Position numbers and translations under genes: made by a program. 64,000 bases of DNA, taken from assembly GCF_963678635.1 (NCBI RefSeq), contig NC_087065.1:51715858-51779857 (forward strand), given 5' to 3'. This DNA is from Symsagittifera roscoffensis (Eukaryota > Xenacoelomorpha > Acoela > Convolutidae). Below the pieces are notes generated by a model. It was not told where the DNA came from. It searched no databases and saw only the letters and a program-made list of their open reading frames with translations. Below are positions 11,062-20,400 of this stretch, one piece after another (the stretch's first letter is position 1; the number at the start of each line of letters is the position of its first letter).

Positions 11062-11415
11062 CACTCAACAAAATTATTGAATATTACAGTTCTCAACAAA
11101 CATAAAATCTCCCAAGACTTGGGCGGGTTCTTTGATTTCTTTCAATGTAAGATTGACATAGTCAACTTGCTTCAAGACTTCGTTCTCCTTTGCAGTGAAG
11201 AGTCGAATCTGAATGTAGGGTGGCTTGTTCACACTGTACTTCTGGATTTTGACATACACCCTTCTCGTCTTGTATGTTGCTACGTCATACACCGCAAGAC
11301 AGTTCGTAAGTTCCTGCTCCATGGTTGAGTCTTTGTCAGAATAGGATTTCAATACAGGAACGAGTCCAATGTTTTCAGCATCGTGAAATACAGTATTCCG
11401 TATTGCTGATATCCT
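11062..11415 (-). pseudogene. PX family, C-terminal fragment
   Basis: The 92-codon open stretch starts in the region YSDKDSTMEQELTNC and runs through VNKPPYIQIRLFTAKENEV to the natural end LGDFMFVENCNIQ and a stop. It is cut upstream at the same point as 8455 and fused to the PY fragment. The C-terminus is intact here, which defines the family end (stop at 11074). Confidence 0.5.
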
Positions 11416-11830
11416 TTCAAATTTTTTGCAATGTTATTTCATCAAAAGGTGAAGTTTTCAATCAAGTGAATTGTGCAGTCGCACACATCTTGAAAAAGAA
11501 ACGCCTGCTGCGAAAAAAACTCAAAAGACATCATCTCAGTTCTGCCCAGAAGCTTGTGTCTATCCAGACTCTTGGATCAGCTTTTTTGGAAAAGATTCGA
11601 AAAGTTCAAAACTCAAAGTATGAGTCTGATTTGTTGAAAAATGTTGATTGTCTCCTCGATGGTTATGGTTCTGTAAATAGTTCAAGTGTCGATTTTTTTA
11701 TTATTAACTGGATATTTCTTTATAAAAAATTGTCAGAATCAGTTTAATCTCAACTCAAAACTTTTTTCAACGAAAAATTTCGTGTAATGTTTAAAAATGT
11801 ACAAAATCAGTTTGAATTTTCATCAAAGCT
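11416..11830 (+). pseudogene. PY family, C-terminal fragment
   Basis: The plus-strand trail includes NCAVAHILKK, HHLSSAQKLVSIQTLGSAF in one frame and KYESDLLKNVDCLLDGYGSVN further on, as in 31800-32100. It lacks the N-terminal half. The joint to PX is the same as in the copy at 8455, so the fused form itself has been duplicated. Confidence 0.45.
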
Positions 11831-12277
11831 GCTCTTGGCTGAGGTCAGTAAAGGAAACGGGCTATTTTTCAGCTAAATGACGGTAATTAAATTGAAGCAA
11901 AAAAATTTTTACTTAGGATTGCGGCATACGATCAACTCAAATGTGTGGGTTTAACCAATCAGAATAGTGTTTCCGTATATGGACTGTAGTCGTATTATGG
12001 CCTTTTTGACAATTTCCTGTTTCCAACTGAACAATTTTTCATTTATCTTAGGTTGTCGTATTCAATCAAAAGACCCTTTTAAGGACATAAATCTTCCAAG
12101 TAAGCAAAAAATATACACAGAAACAATCGCAAAAAAGGTTTTTACAAAATTTTTGCTGTAAAAATTTTAAAAAATATTGCCAATGTAAGTAAATAAAGAA
12201 AAAAAAGTGATAAAAAGCATTTTAAAAATTTCCCCATCAATTCATTTGAATTTTTTCTATATAATTAATCAGAAGTT
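11831..12277. other. Left flank of LTR element, Polinton relic with gene Q tail
   Basis: The stretch parallels 32580-32980. A plus-strand fragment contains GCRIQSKDPFKDINLPSKQK, and the last 40 bases read on the minus strand give the Q C-terminus (NYIEKIQMN, stop near 12250). The Q gene is interrupted exactly at 12277 by the retroelement and resumes at 28340. Confidence 0.6.
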
Positions 12278-12566
12278 TGTAACAGTCGCCTACTTCGGTC
12301 ACATATGAGGCTTAATTACTTTGTTTTTGTCCCCCTAGTTACCCCCGCTTTCTCGGTTAGCTAGGCCTCGTTCGGAGAGCGTACCAGGAAGTTTTCTCAA
12401 GTTTTCTTTAAAAATTTATCACGGTACAACCGGAAGGTTTACACGTTCCCGCTGAACCGTACCACCGGTACTCTAGAATGGGCATGCAGCCCGGAGCTGT
12501 GTCAAGTGGGTTCGACTCCGTAGTCATGATGTCGTAAAAACACCCAGGAGCGCCATAAAAACACTA
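12278..12566 (-). repeat. Extra leader plus LTR-end piece beyond the 3' LTR
   Basis: Outside the 3' LTR, bases 12322-12566 repeat the first 245 bp of the 5' leader (27195-27439) in the same order. Then come about 7 unmatched bases, and 12278-12315 repeats the terminal 38 bp of the LTR (TGTAACAGTCGCCTACTTCG...). So the element ends LTR - leader - LTR tip. This looks like the rest of a tandem second copy collapsed by deletion, or of readthrough reverse transcription. Confidence 0.7.
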
Positions 12567-13462
12567 TGTAACAGTCGCCTACTTCGGTCACATATGAGGC
12601 TTAAGAAAAATAGGCCCTATAACCATTGGCTCAAGAGTAAGGGACACTATCTCTTGTGTTTTTCTACCTCAAGAACGGTCGGAGCCAATTCGGTTCGCTT
12701 GCGACATGAGACTAGAACCCGTTACAGCTTAAAGGCTACTACCAAAATATCCCCCCACTCTAGAAAATAAGAAGGTTCCCATACTTAGGTCTCAAAATAC
12801 CCAAAATACACGAACGCCGTTAAAAACAGGGTCGGAACAATCCGTTAAGTTACTTTTTATTGGACAGTGGAACTTTGATCCATTTCAGATGGATCAACCT
12901 AAAACTCGCCTTATCTCAACATAACAATCATAAAACACACTCGAGAAAATTAAATTAGGGACTCACATGTTGATGCACTCAAGCACAGGGAGTAATTAAA
13001 TTGATAAGCAACTCGAGAATTAAATAAGATAACTAGATAAGTTCAATACTAATCAGTTTTGATAACAGAAATAAGTTTTGACTCTAGAATTGGAGTTTTT
13101 GTCTGAACCATTGGGACACTCAAGCTGTCCACCTTTCCGTTGAAGGTTCACTCTGGTTCGGTTCGAATGGTTATTCTCTCTTCTCGTGATTATCTCTCTT
13201 CCTATTTCAGGACAAGACGGCTCTACTCGTGTATTATTTTGTATCTGGAAATTGCGAATAGCAATTTCCTGCTGTTTTCTTAAGTGTTTTCCCGCAATTG
13301 CAAATTCGGTCGTTCTGATTTTTCACTTTTTGTTTTCAGTTGGTGCGAGAAAACTGAGCATGACAGGCTCCATTCGAAATTTTGAAAGGAAAAACTTCAC
13401 TCCAAAATTACGTATTCTCGTGTCCCTCAAGGTCAAACTTCCAGATATGACCGACAGGCACA
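12567..13462 (-). repeat. 3' LTR (left), 896 bp
   Basis: In element orientation it begins TGTGCCTGTCGG and ends GACTGTTACA, giving canonical TG...CA ends. It matches 27440-28339 along its length. A purine-rich CCGGGGAGTA just outside it (13463-13472 on the complementary strand) is the likely polypurine primer. Open frames through it are shadows. Confidence 0.85.
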
Positions 13463-13899
13463 TACTCCCCGGACTCAAGATCGATGTCCTCATCGCGTGC
13501 TGTTGTCTGTCAGTGAATCCCCAGAAACCCGAGTGTCACTCAACATACAGTGCCAGTGGTCATTTACAGAAGTTTGCAGCAGACTTAAGTTTATCTACCT
13601 TCCAAAACTCACAACCATATAAAATTTTCACACTATCGCTAAACAGCAATCAAAATCTGCACACACCTGCACCTATGAATTCTCGCTTTTTAAGCTGGTA
13701 ATTTAAAATTGCTTTTGTCCTATTCAATCAGGAAATTGTCATGCAGCATTTTGATTTATATAATAGATATAGCATATTAATAACAATATCTCATTTGTTA
13801 AAATTTCTTTTTGGTGAACCCAGATTTCATCCGAGTTCACCCTCGAGCCCCCTCCCTCTCAAGACTCAAGACTCTAGAATTTCCTTTTGAGCCACCGGC
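13463..13899. other. 3' untranslated region of the retroelement
   Basis: This lies between the accessory ORF stop (13900) and the 3' LTR. No coding frame belongs to the element here. It contains several CTCAAG/ACTCAAG words (about 13475 and 13857-13870), also frequent elsewhere in the element. Confidence 0.5.
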
Positions 13900-15319
13900 T
13901 CACCTCGTGTTCTTCGCCCTCGAGGTACCCGATCCAGATATATTTGACACTGTGATCTGTTTCAATAGTGCCTCTTCGTCATCGGAGCTGATCACAATCT
14001 CCTCCCAAGCCTTCAGCTGTTCATAGGATCGCATCCACTCCCTTTGCTCTTGCAATCTCTTCACTTGATTCGGTAAGCTCTTCACCTTCAATTCCCGGTT
14101 CAAACAGAAGGAATTGTGAAGACTCAGGCTTACATTTTTCGCCAGGTCCTCTTCTAGTATCGACTCCCTCGCTCTAGTGTTGTTTCTGGATACTCTACCC
14201 ACTCTTTTCCACCCCGTCGTGATCGCATTTCGATGGGTCAGCAGAGGTCTCTTAAAGGCATCTGGTCCTATCTCGGCCTGGAACTGTCGATATTCCTTTT
14301 GATGTTTCCTCATGTGATCCTTCGTCACCACGTATAACCAGGACAATAACGTCGCGCGAAACCAAGAAAAGAATCTCAAGCGGCTCCACATGTGTCTGAC
14401 TTCCATTGGTATGGCGAATACCTTGCATGCGGTCTCGAACAACTCAAGTCTCCTGCTGTAATCTATCGCGTGAATCGACTCTGCTGTTGGCGCCTTCGAT
14501 TCCCGATACTTTGCTATATTTTCTTCTATCCATCGTAGAGCCAGCATTGTGCTCACCACCAAGATGGTCACCTTTTGTTGATGCTCGGGTAGTCCCAACG
14601 ACCTGATTTCTTCCACATCCCTGATCAGGCAGAGATTGGCGTGGTCTGGGTACCACACTGTTTGCGCCAGACAGTGGCATGGACAATCCTCGTAAGTGAG
14701 GTTGATGCTCCTAAGATTGCGTTCTCCCGAGGCTTCTAGGAGAGGCTCAAGTTCCATCATCTTCTCGTGTATCACGTCGATCTCTTCCAAGTTTCGCCTG
14801 ATCTCTCTCGAGCTTCGCTTGATCCCGGTCGAGGTTCGCCTTGTTCCTCTCCCGCTGAGTCCTCTCAAGCTCTCTCTTCATGATACTAACGTCTGGATAC
14901 GCTTCCCCCGTTTGCTGCGCCCGTGTCATCGATGGTGTCTTACTCGTGCTCTGGCCTGTGGATCTGACTGATCGTCTGACCGGCAGTGGGAACTCCCCTG
15001 CACCATGCTCAGTATTGTTACTCAAGCCAGGGTTCCTTGCCAAGTCGAACCCCCTTATTGCTCCATCCACGTTCCAGGACAGCCACCTGGTTTGCTCTTG
15101 ATTGGATATTCCATCGGTGGTGTAGCCCACCATCAAAACCGCTTCTGTCGCAGACTCCCGGCACTCGCCCTGTTCCTCCAACTGGAGGATGGCATTCAGC
15201 ATCACTGCCATTCTCTCATCCACTTGAGTGTAATCCAGGTCCCTCAAACGTCTGTACAACTCATCAAGTGTGGGTTTTTTCAAAGCCGATGGCATGGACT
15301 TCCAGAATTGATCTGCCAT
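13900..15319 (-). pseudogene. Unidentified 3' accessory ORF of the retroelement, one frameshift
   Basis: The ATG at 15319 (MADQFWKSMPSALKKPTLDE) opens 190 codons. The frame then has to shift once near 14790, inside a coding repeat (RDQAKLERDQAKL), to continue as a second frame to the stop at 13900. The joined length is about 470 codons. The middle is strongly charged and heptad-like (ERTQRERNKANLDRDQ), a probable coiled coil. The C-terminal half has WIEENIAKYRE, a Trp-rich MWSRLRFFSWFRATLLSWLY and an acidic tail ISSDDEEA. It occupies the env position but shows no signal peptide, furin site or clear transmembrane anchor; the Trp-rich stretch is short. I do not recognise it. The shift looks like a 1-base insertion. 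Confidence 0.6.
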
Positions 15320-15797
15320 TTCTGTAATTTCCAGATGATCTTGAGTTTTAGCAACTTGAGTTTCACCTGAGCAACTTGAGTTTTACCTGAGCAACTTGAG
15401 TTTTACCTGAGCAACTTGAGTTTTCTTGAGTTTACTTCTTAAAGCGTCGTTCAATTTGCGTTTCCTTTCTTCAATTGAATACAGTTGGGTAGTCAGTTTG
15501 ACTTTACTAAATCAATCTGAAAATAACACCCGATTTTTAGACTAACCGGCTGTGTTCCTAACCTAAAAACACCCTTCACTACTATAGCTAAAACCCTTTC
15601 CTTTTCGTCCTACTAAAATAGTTCAGTTAGAAATTTTCTAAAAACATGCAGATTCATTTTATGTTTTAGCACCATCAATCATTTAAAATATTAATTGTCA
15701 TGCCAATCACCTCTAAGATTCTTTACCTGTTTTGTACCCCCACACCTAACTCGAGAATCTTCCCTCATGCCCAACTCGAGACCCCCGTGTACCCGAC
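15320..15797. other. Spacer between pol and accessory ORF
   Basis: No coding frame is supported. It holds the 20-bp tandem repeat listed next and CTCGAG-rich sequence around 15750-15775. Confidence 0.5.
15351..15424 (-). repeat. 20-bp tandem repeat before accessory ORF
   Basis: Four copies of GCAACTTGAGTTTTACCTGA (one with TTTCACC) lie 30-105 bases upstream of the accessory ATG. In transcript orientation each unit contains CTCAGGTAAAAC, which resembles a 5' splice donor (CAG/GTAAAA). That could matter for making a subgenomic mRNA, but this is inference. Confidence 0.75.
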
Positions 15798-16261
15798 TCA
15801 GGCGATGCTCAAGTAGTATTTCGTGTGAAGATGCACCATTATCTCAGTTTCTGCGAAGACCACGTGTAGGATAGCGTACAATTCCCTTGGGCTCAATTTC
15901 CCCCTGTTTCCCTGTTTGGGTCATACACCGGCATTGAGACCTCCGTTATCCCTCTTTCAATCATGAAGTCTCGTAGTCTTGTTAGTGCCAACATCACGTG
16001 TTAGGGATCGATCGTGTTCCTGTCATTGACCCTCGTCACTAGGAAGCACAGGTATTTGCCCGGGACTTGTGCTACTGATGGTGGAAGCGCGGCCATTCCT
16101 CCCAGTCCCGGTCTCTGTCTAAACAGAAACTCCACGTTCTGGTACTCTCTCTTGAAGTCAGCCTCCAGTCTTGATTTGAAACTCATGTCCGCGGTGATAC
16201 AGATTGCGCTAGTCCTGTCTGACAGAATGAAGTCACTATCCGTTATCAGGATATTTTCTGA
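15798..16261 (-). other. Macrodomain-like segment at pol C-terminus
   Basis: After the acidic linker the frame gives ILITDSDFILSDRTSAICIT, DFKREYQNVEFLFRQ, GGMAALPPSV, GKYLCFLVTRVNDR. Past a TAA at 16001 come LTRLRDFMIERGITEVSMPV and, after a 1-base shift near 15900, LYAILHVVFAETEIMVHLH and a stop at 15798. The order of strands and helices (hydrophobic-CIS/T-AD, KF/FK helix, RYI-LVTK strand, helix, V-SMP strand, terminal I-V-H strand) is that of ADP-ribose-binding macrodomains of the TARG1/ALC1 type. The usual Gly-rich ADP-ribose loops (GAGI and GCGLD positions) are replaced (MSFKSRL, YDPNRETG), so binding may be altered or lost. Recognition is by pattern; no search was run. Confidence 0.6.
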
Positions 16262-17599
16262 GTATTCGTTTGGTATTTCAAACTTCGTTTTGAAATTCCG
16301 TCCTATGGTAGGCTCGGCCTCCTCCCCTTCCAGTTCCAGTCCGCACGTTTCTCTCACTTCTTTGAGTTTCTTTATCATTAAATTTTTGGTGTGGGTAAGT
16401 CCTACCCCCACTCCCCGGACAAAATTATTTATCGACGTCCCCGTCGATGATGCTGGGTCTGAAGTCTCTGGCGGAATATCGAGCGGGCTGTCTGTTGCCG
16501 TCCAGCCGAAAAGAGGATTCTCCGTTTTCATGTACTTCCCCGCTGATATGTCAACTTGCTGTATGCTCTGTCCTTCCTCGCTTCCGTTCTTGACATCGCG
16601 CATCCATTCTAATATCCTCAGGTTCGTATTCTCCCTCCTCTCTATCTCGCTCTGTTCTAAATCCGTCTCCTGTTCCGGTGTCGAGTAGTCTTCCTGTGGG
16701 TAGTGTTCATTATCATCGATGATCTGCCTTTCACCATCTGCCGCCAGCTCGCCCACACTTATTAGTTCTTTGCCTAGGTCATCGGGCTGTATCTTGTCGA
16801 TCAGGAAATCGTCCCCATACCTGTTGTACCTCATGCCTGTGCGTTTGCGGTTGCCACTCCTTGTCCCCGCTGGTATTGACAAGTCTGGTTCAGTCCACTT
16901 CGGCACCTCGCCTTGCTCCGGATCGTTCCAATCTTCTTCCAAATAAGATTCCACTTCAGAGTCCGCGTCTATTTTTTCATTGTCATCCAAACTCAAGTTC
17001 TCATTGCCATCATTCTTATCTCTGGTGCCTTTTTCGTTCACTTCACATGCTGGTTCCACCAGTAGGTACTCTAGTCCCTCCATGTCCTTTGGTATACACC
17101 AGTCCTCTGGGGATGGGACATGATGCTTCAGGTTCTCATAATGTGCTGCTCGCCCAGTACTCAAGCGGTAGAACCGTCCTTGTTGATGTACTTCAGTTAT
17201 CATGAATGGTCCTCTCCATTTCTTGAGTATATTCTTTGTCCCTTTGGGCGGTATAACATTCTGGAAAACCCACACATACTGGCCCACTTCATATGGCTTC
17301 GCCTGTATTATCTTTTCATCATATTTCTTGCGCTGTCTCATTTGTGCCTGCGTAGTGTTCCTCCTGCATAGCTCGTTTATTTCCTGCTGTCTCCTGATCG
17401 CTTCTTTCACGTAAGCTTGAGGCGACGTCCTCTTCCCTTCATACTCCGGGTAAAAGAACGTCAGGGGCATCGCTCTCTCTTTGCCTGTCAACATCATGAA
17501 TGGGCTGATTCCCGTCGTTGAGTGTTGAGTACTGTTGTATGCCCCTACTACTTGCGGCAGATATTTATCCCAGTCCGTCATGTATCTGGAGCAGTATAC

Positions 17600-18954
17600 C
17601 CTCAGCATGTTCACCAACGTTCTATTCTGTCTCCCTACCAGCCCGTTGGTCTGAGGATGGTAAGTCGTTGAGTGTGCTTGAGCAATGTGGGACCTCTTCT
17701 CATTAATTCCTTAGTCAAGTCCCCCACAAAGGCCTTGCCGTTGTCTGACTGAAAAGTCATTGGACAACCATACCTTGATATCCAATGGGTTATCAAGTGG
17801 TCACAAGTCTCCTCTGCCGAAGCTGTTTGACACGGCACCGCTTCTGCCAGCTTTGTGAAGTAATCAATTATAACCAGTATCTGGTTATACCCCGACTCCG
17901 TCATACAGATCTTCTGATGGTCTATCTGCACCACTTCATTAAATTCCGAGCTTTCCACCGACTTGAGTGGGAACTTCATCTTCCTTGGTTCTTTCACTTG
18001 CAAGCATGCCAGGCATGCATTCACCCACCTCTCACAGTCTTTCCTCAATCCTGGCCAATCGAACCTGTGAAGTATTCTTTGTTGCACCTTGTCTATCCCC
18101 TGGTGCCCCATCTGATCGTGCGATCTGAATAACACTTCCGTCTGATACAATTGTGGTAATATGATGAGATTGTGCTTGTGTAATATCTTCTCCTCATCTT
18201 TTCTCTTGCACGCTACCACCCCATCAGCTGTATGATAGAGTAAATCTTTTCTTTCTTTGTAGAACTGGCTCAGGATCTTGTAGCTGTCTTCTTCAAGTTC
18301 CCCCTTCTCCTTTGACCCCATTCGGATCCATTTGGAGAGATTACTTGTCATCTTGTCATTCTTCTGGGCTCTTATCAGGTCCGACAGCCTATATCTTGCC
18401 TTGACATGTTCCTTCAGCGCTATGATCTGCCCATTCATCTCCCCAGGGTTGTGGACATCGTTATTCAGCTTCACGCATACTATCCTCTTTACTATCTTCA
18501 TGTCATCTTCTGGCACCAGATTTGTTCTCACATTTGAGTTGCATGATAGTTCCCTGAATGGCTTCCTCGAAACTGCAATCCTTTCAAGTTCTTCACCTCC
18601 TCGTACTTCCTGCACGTCCAAGTTGAAGGTTCCTGAGGACAGATCTGTTTGTAATTCTTTGTCGCGGTGTCTAATCTTTTCTTCTGCCAATATCATGCAG
18701 ACACTATCTTGATTGTCACTGCTCGCTTCCGAGTCCTCATCCCACATTTCACACTCCCCGGACAAATTTTCTCCTTCAGTGTTTTCTTCCTCCGTGGACG
18801 TGGACCGCTTCCCGGACTCTTGACCTAGTCCCAGGTATTCAGCTTCTTCCTTGAACTCCACTCTCTTTTTCCTAGCTCTAGTCTGTTCAAGTAAGTCGGC
18901 TGGGATCTTTTCAACCAGTGACTGCACCACTTCCTTCCCATCAAGGTTAGTCAC
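17600..18954 (-). other. Integrase domain of the LTR element
   Basis: The zinc-binding part has SHDQMGHQG and WVNACLACLQ (HHCC). The catalytic core has VVQIDHQK and QSDNGKAF for the first two acidic residues. A 1-base loss near 17695 throws the frame. In the other frame the third motif reads HPQTNGLVGRQNRTL: at 17633-17635 the codon is GGG (Gly) where DDE integrases have Glu. Downstream (about 17220) the GPF/Y module KKWRGPFMITEV follows. The enzyme is inactive on two counts. Confidence 0.85.
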
Positions 18955-20400
18955 CTTCGAGGTATTTCCGTCACTAGCTGTCCCGCTCTTTCGCAGTATT
19001 GTGACCTCAGGATCTTCTTACAGTTTTCTTGAATCACGGGCTTATCATCTGCTAGTTTCTCGAGTAACCTCTTTAAGTCATCGTCTATTTGTGCTTCCCC
19101 CTTCTCTACCTGGTTAAGATCGTAGCCTTTTGCTTTGAGCGTCTCCCTCACGATCTTTGACTTGAGCATTATTCCTATCGGCATCCCTCGGTTCTTTTTC
19201 AAGATTGTTTCTTTCGTAGTATCTTTTGGTAATTCGGGGTGATCTTCTATTGGTTTGCCTGATTTGTCCAACCATCTCGTGAGAGTAAGACTGTCATACG
19301 TTTCCTTGTCCATGAAGGAGAAAACATCTTTGATGTCAGGTCTATCTGCCTCCCTCTGTTCTTGTCTCTCGTAGAACTCCGTCTTCTTGCTCAAGCTGTC
19401 AGCATTTTGATGTTTGTCTCGTGTTCTATGCTCAATTATCATATCGTATCCATCCAGGCGAACTATCCACCTCCCAATGTAACTTTGGTCCATTGAGTAC
19501 GTGTTCAGCCAGCTTAGTGCCCTGTTGTCGACCCGCAGCTTGAATGGCTCGCTGCCTAGGTATGCCCTATATTTCTCGACAAAGGTAACCACCGCGAACA
19601 TCTCTGCTTTCGGTGCTCCGTACTTCATTTCCGTGTCACTTAGGACTTTGCTCCCGTACGCTATTGGTCTCAAGACTGTCTTCCCGTTTCACTCTTGTTC
19701 CTGGTGGAGTATTCCCGATATCGCTACTACCGACGCGTCCGTATCCAGCACGTACATCCGTTTCTCTGTTGGCATCCCTAGTACTGTTGCCTCGCACAAC
19801 TCTTTCTTTATTCTCTGGAATGACTCTTCCGCTGCGTTGTTCCACGTGAACTTCTTGCCCTTGTGCCTCATTAACTGTTGCATCGGATAAACCTTGTCTG
19901 CATAGCCTTTTACGAATTCTCTGTAGTAATTTGCAAAACCCAGGAAGCTCATCAATTGGTTTTCCGTTTTCGGCGATTTCCAAGTTAGAACTGCTTCTAC
20001 TGCGTCTGGATCTGGTCTGACGCCGTGTTTGTCCACCATCCTGTCCAAGTATTTTATCGAGTCCTTGAGTATCTCACGCTTTGATGGTTTGCACTTCAGC
20101 CCCGACCTCTTCATACACGCAAATACTTCGTCAAGTCTCTCAATGTGGTCCTCTAGTGTGGGTGTCGCTATTACCACGTCATCCACTTAGCCCATTACCA
20201 GATTGCCGTACTTTTTCGTCACGCCTATCAGCGCGTGTGCCATCAGCCGCTGAAACGTGGCAGTGGCATTGCAAAGTCCAAACGGCATCCGTTTCCATTG
20301 AAACAGACCCAACTCGCAGGCAAACCCTGTCTTGTCCCTGTCCTGTTTCCTGAGTGGTACCTGCCAAAAGGCCGAGCCTAAATCAAGAGTCGTAAAAAAT
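18951..20400 (-). other. RT C-terminal part and RNase H of the LTR element
   Basis: The RT palm continues directly after the TAA at 20187 with VDDVVIATPTLEDHIERL. The RNase H of Ty3/gypsy type begins VLDTDASVVAISGI, is cut by TGA at 19689 (where Trp is likely), and goes on with GAPKAEMFAVVTFVEKYRAYL, RVDNRALSWL and QNADSLSKK, so the acidic Asp-Glu-Asp-Asp positions are visible. The segment ends in a charged linker leading to the integrase, with a frameshift near 18955. Confidence 0.85.

Noticed and set aside
13186-13330. Possible spliced exon (TTCCTATTTCAG acceptor-like) in the LTR
   Set aside because: It is on the strand opposite to the element's transcript and no partner donor or coding frame supports it.
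13186-13701. 171-codon plus-strand ORF
   Set aside because: It runs out of the 3' LTR on the wrong strand, and the equivalent in the other LTR is only 67 codons.
14406-15370. Several plus-strand ORFs over the accessory gene
   Set aside because: Antisense to a longer, more protein-like minus-strand frame.
16014-16946. Plus-strand ORFs of 224 and 75 codons, and similar ones at 18332-18712, 19501-19890 and 20464-20976
   Set aside because: Antisense shadows of pol, whose minus-strand reading has clear domains.
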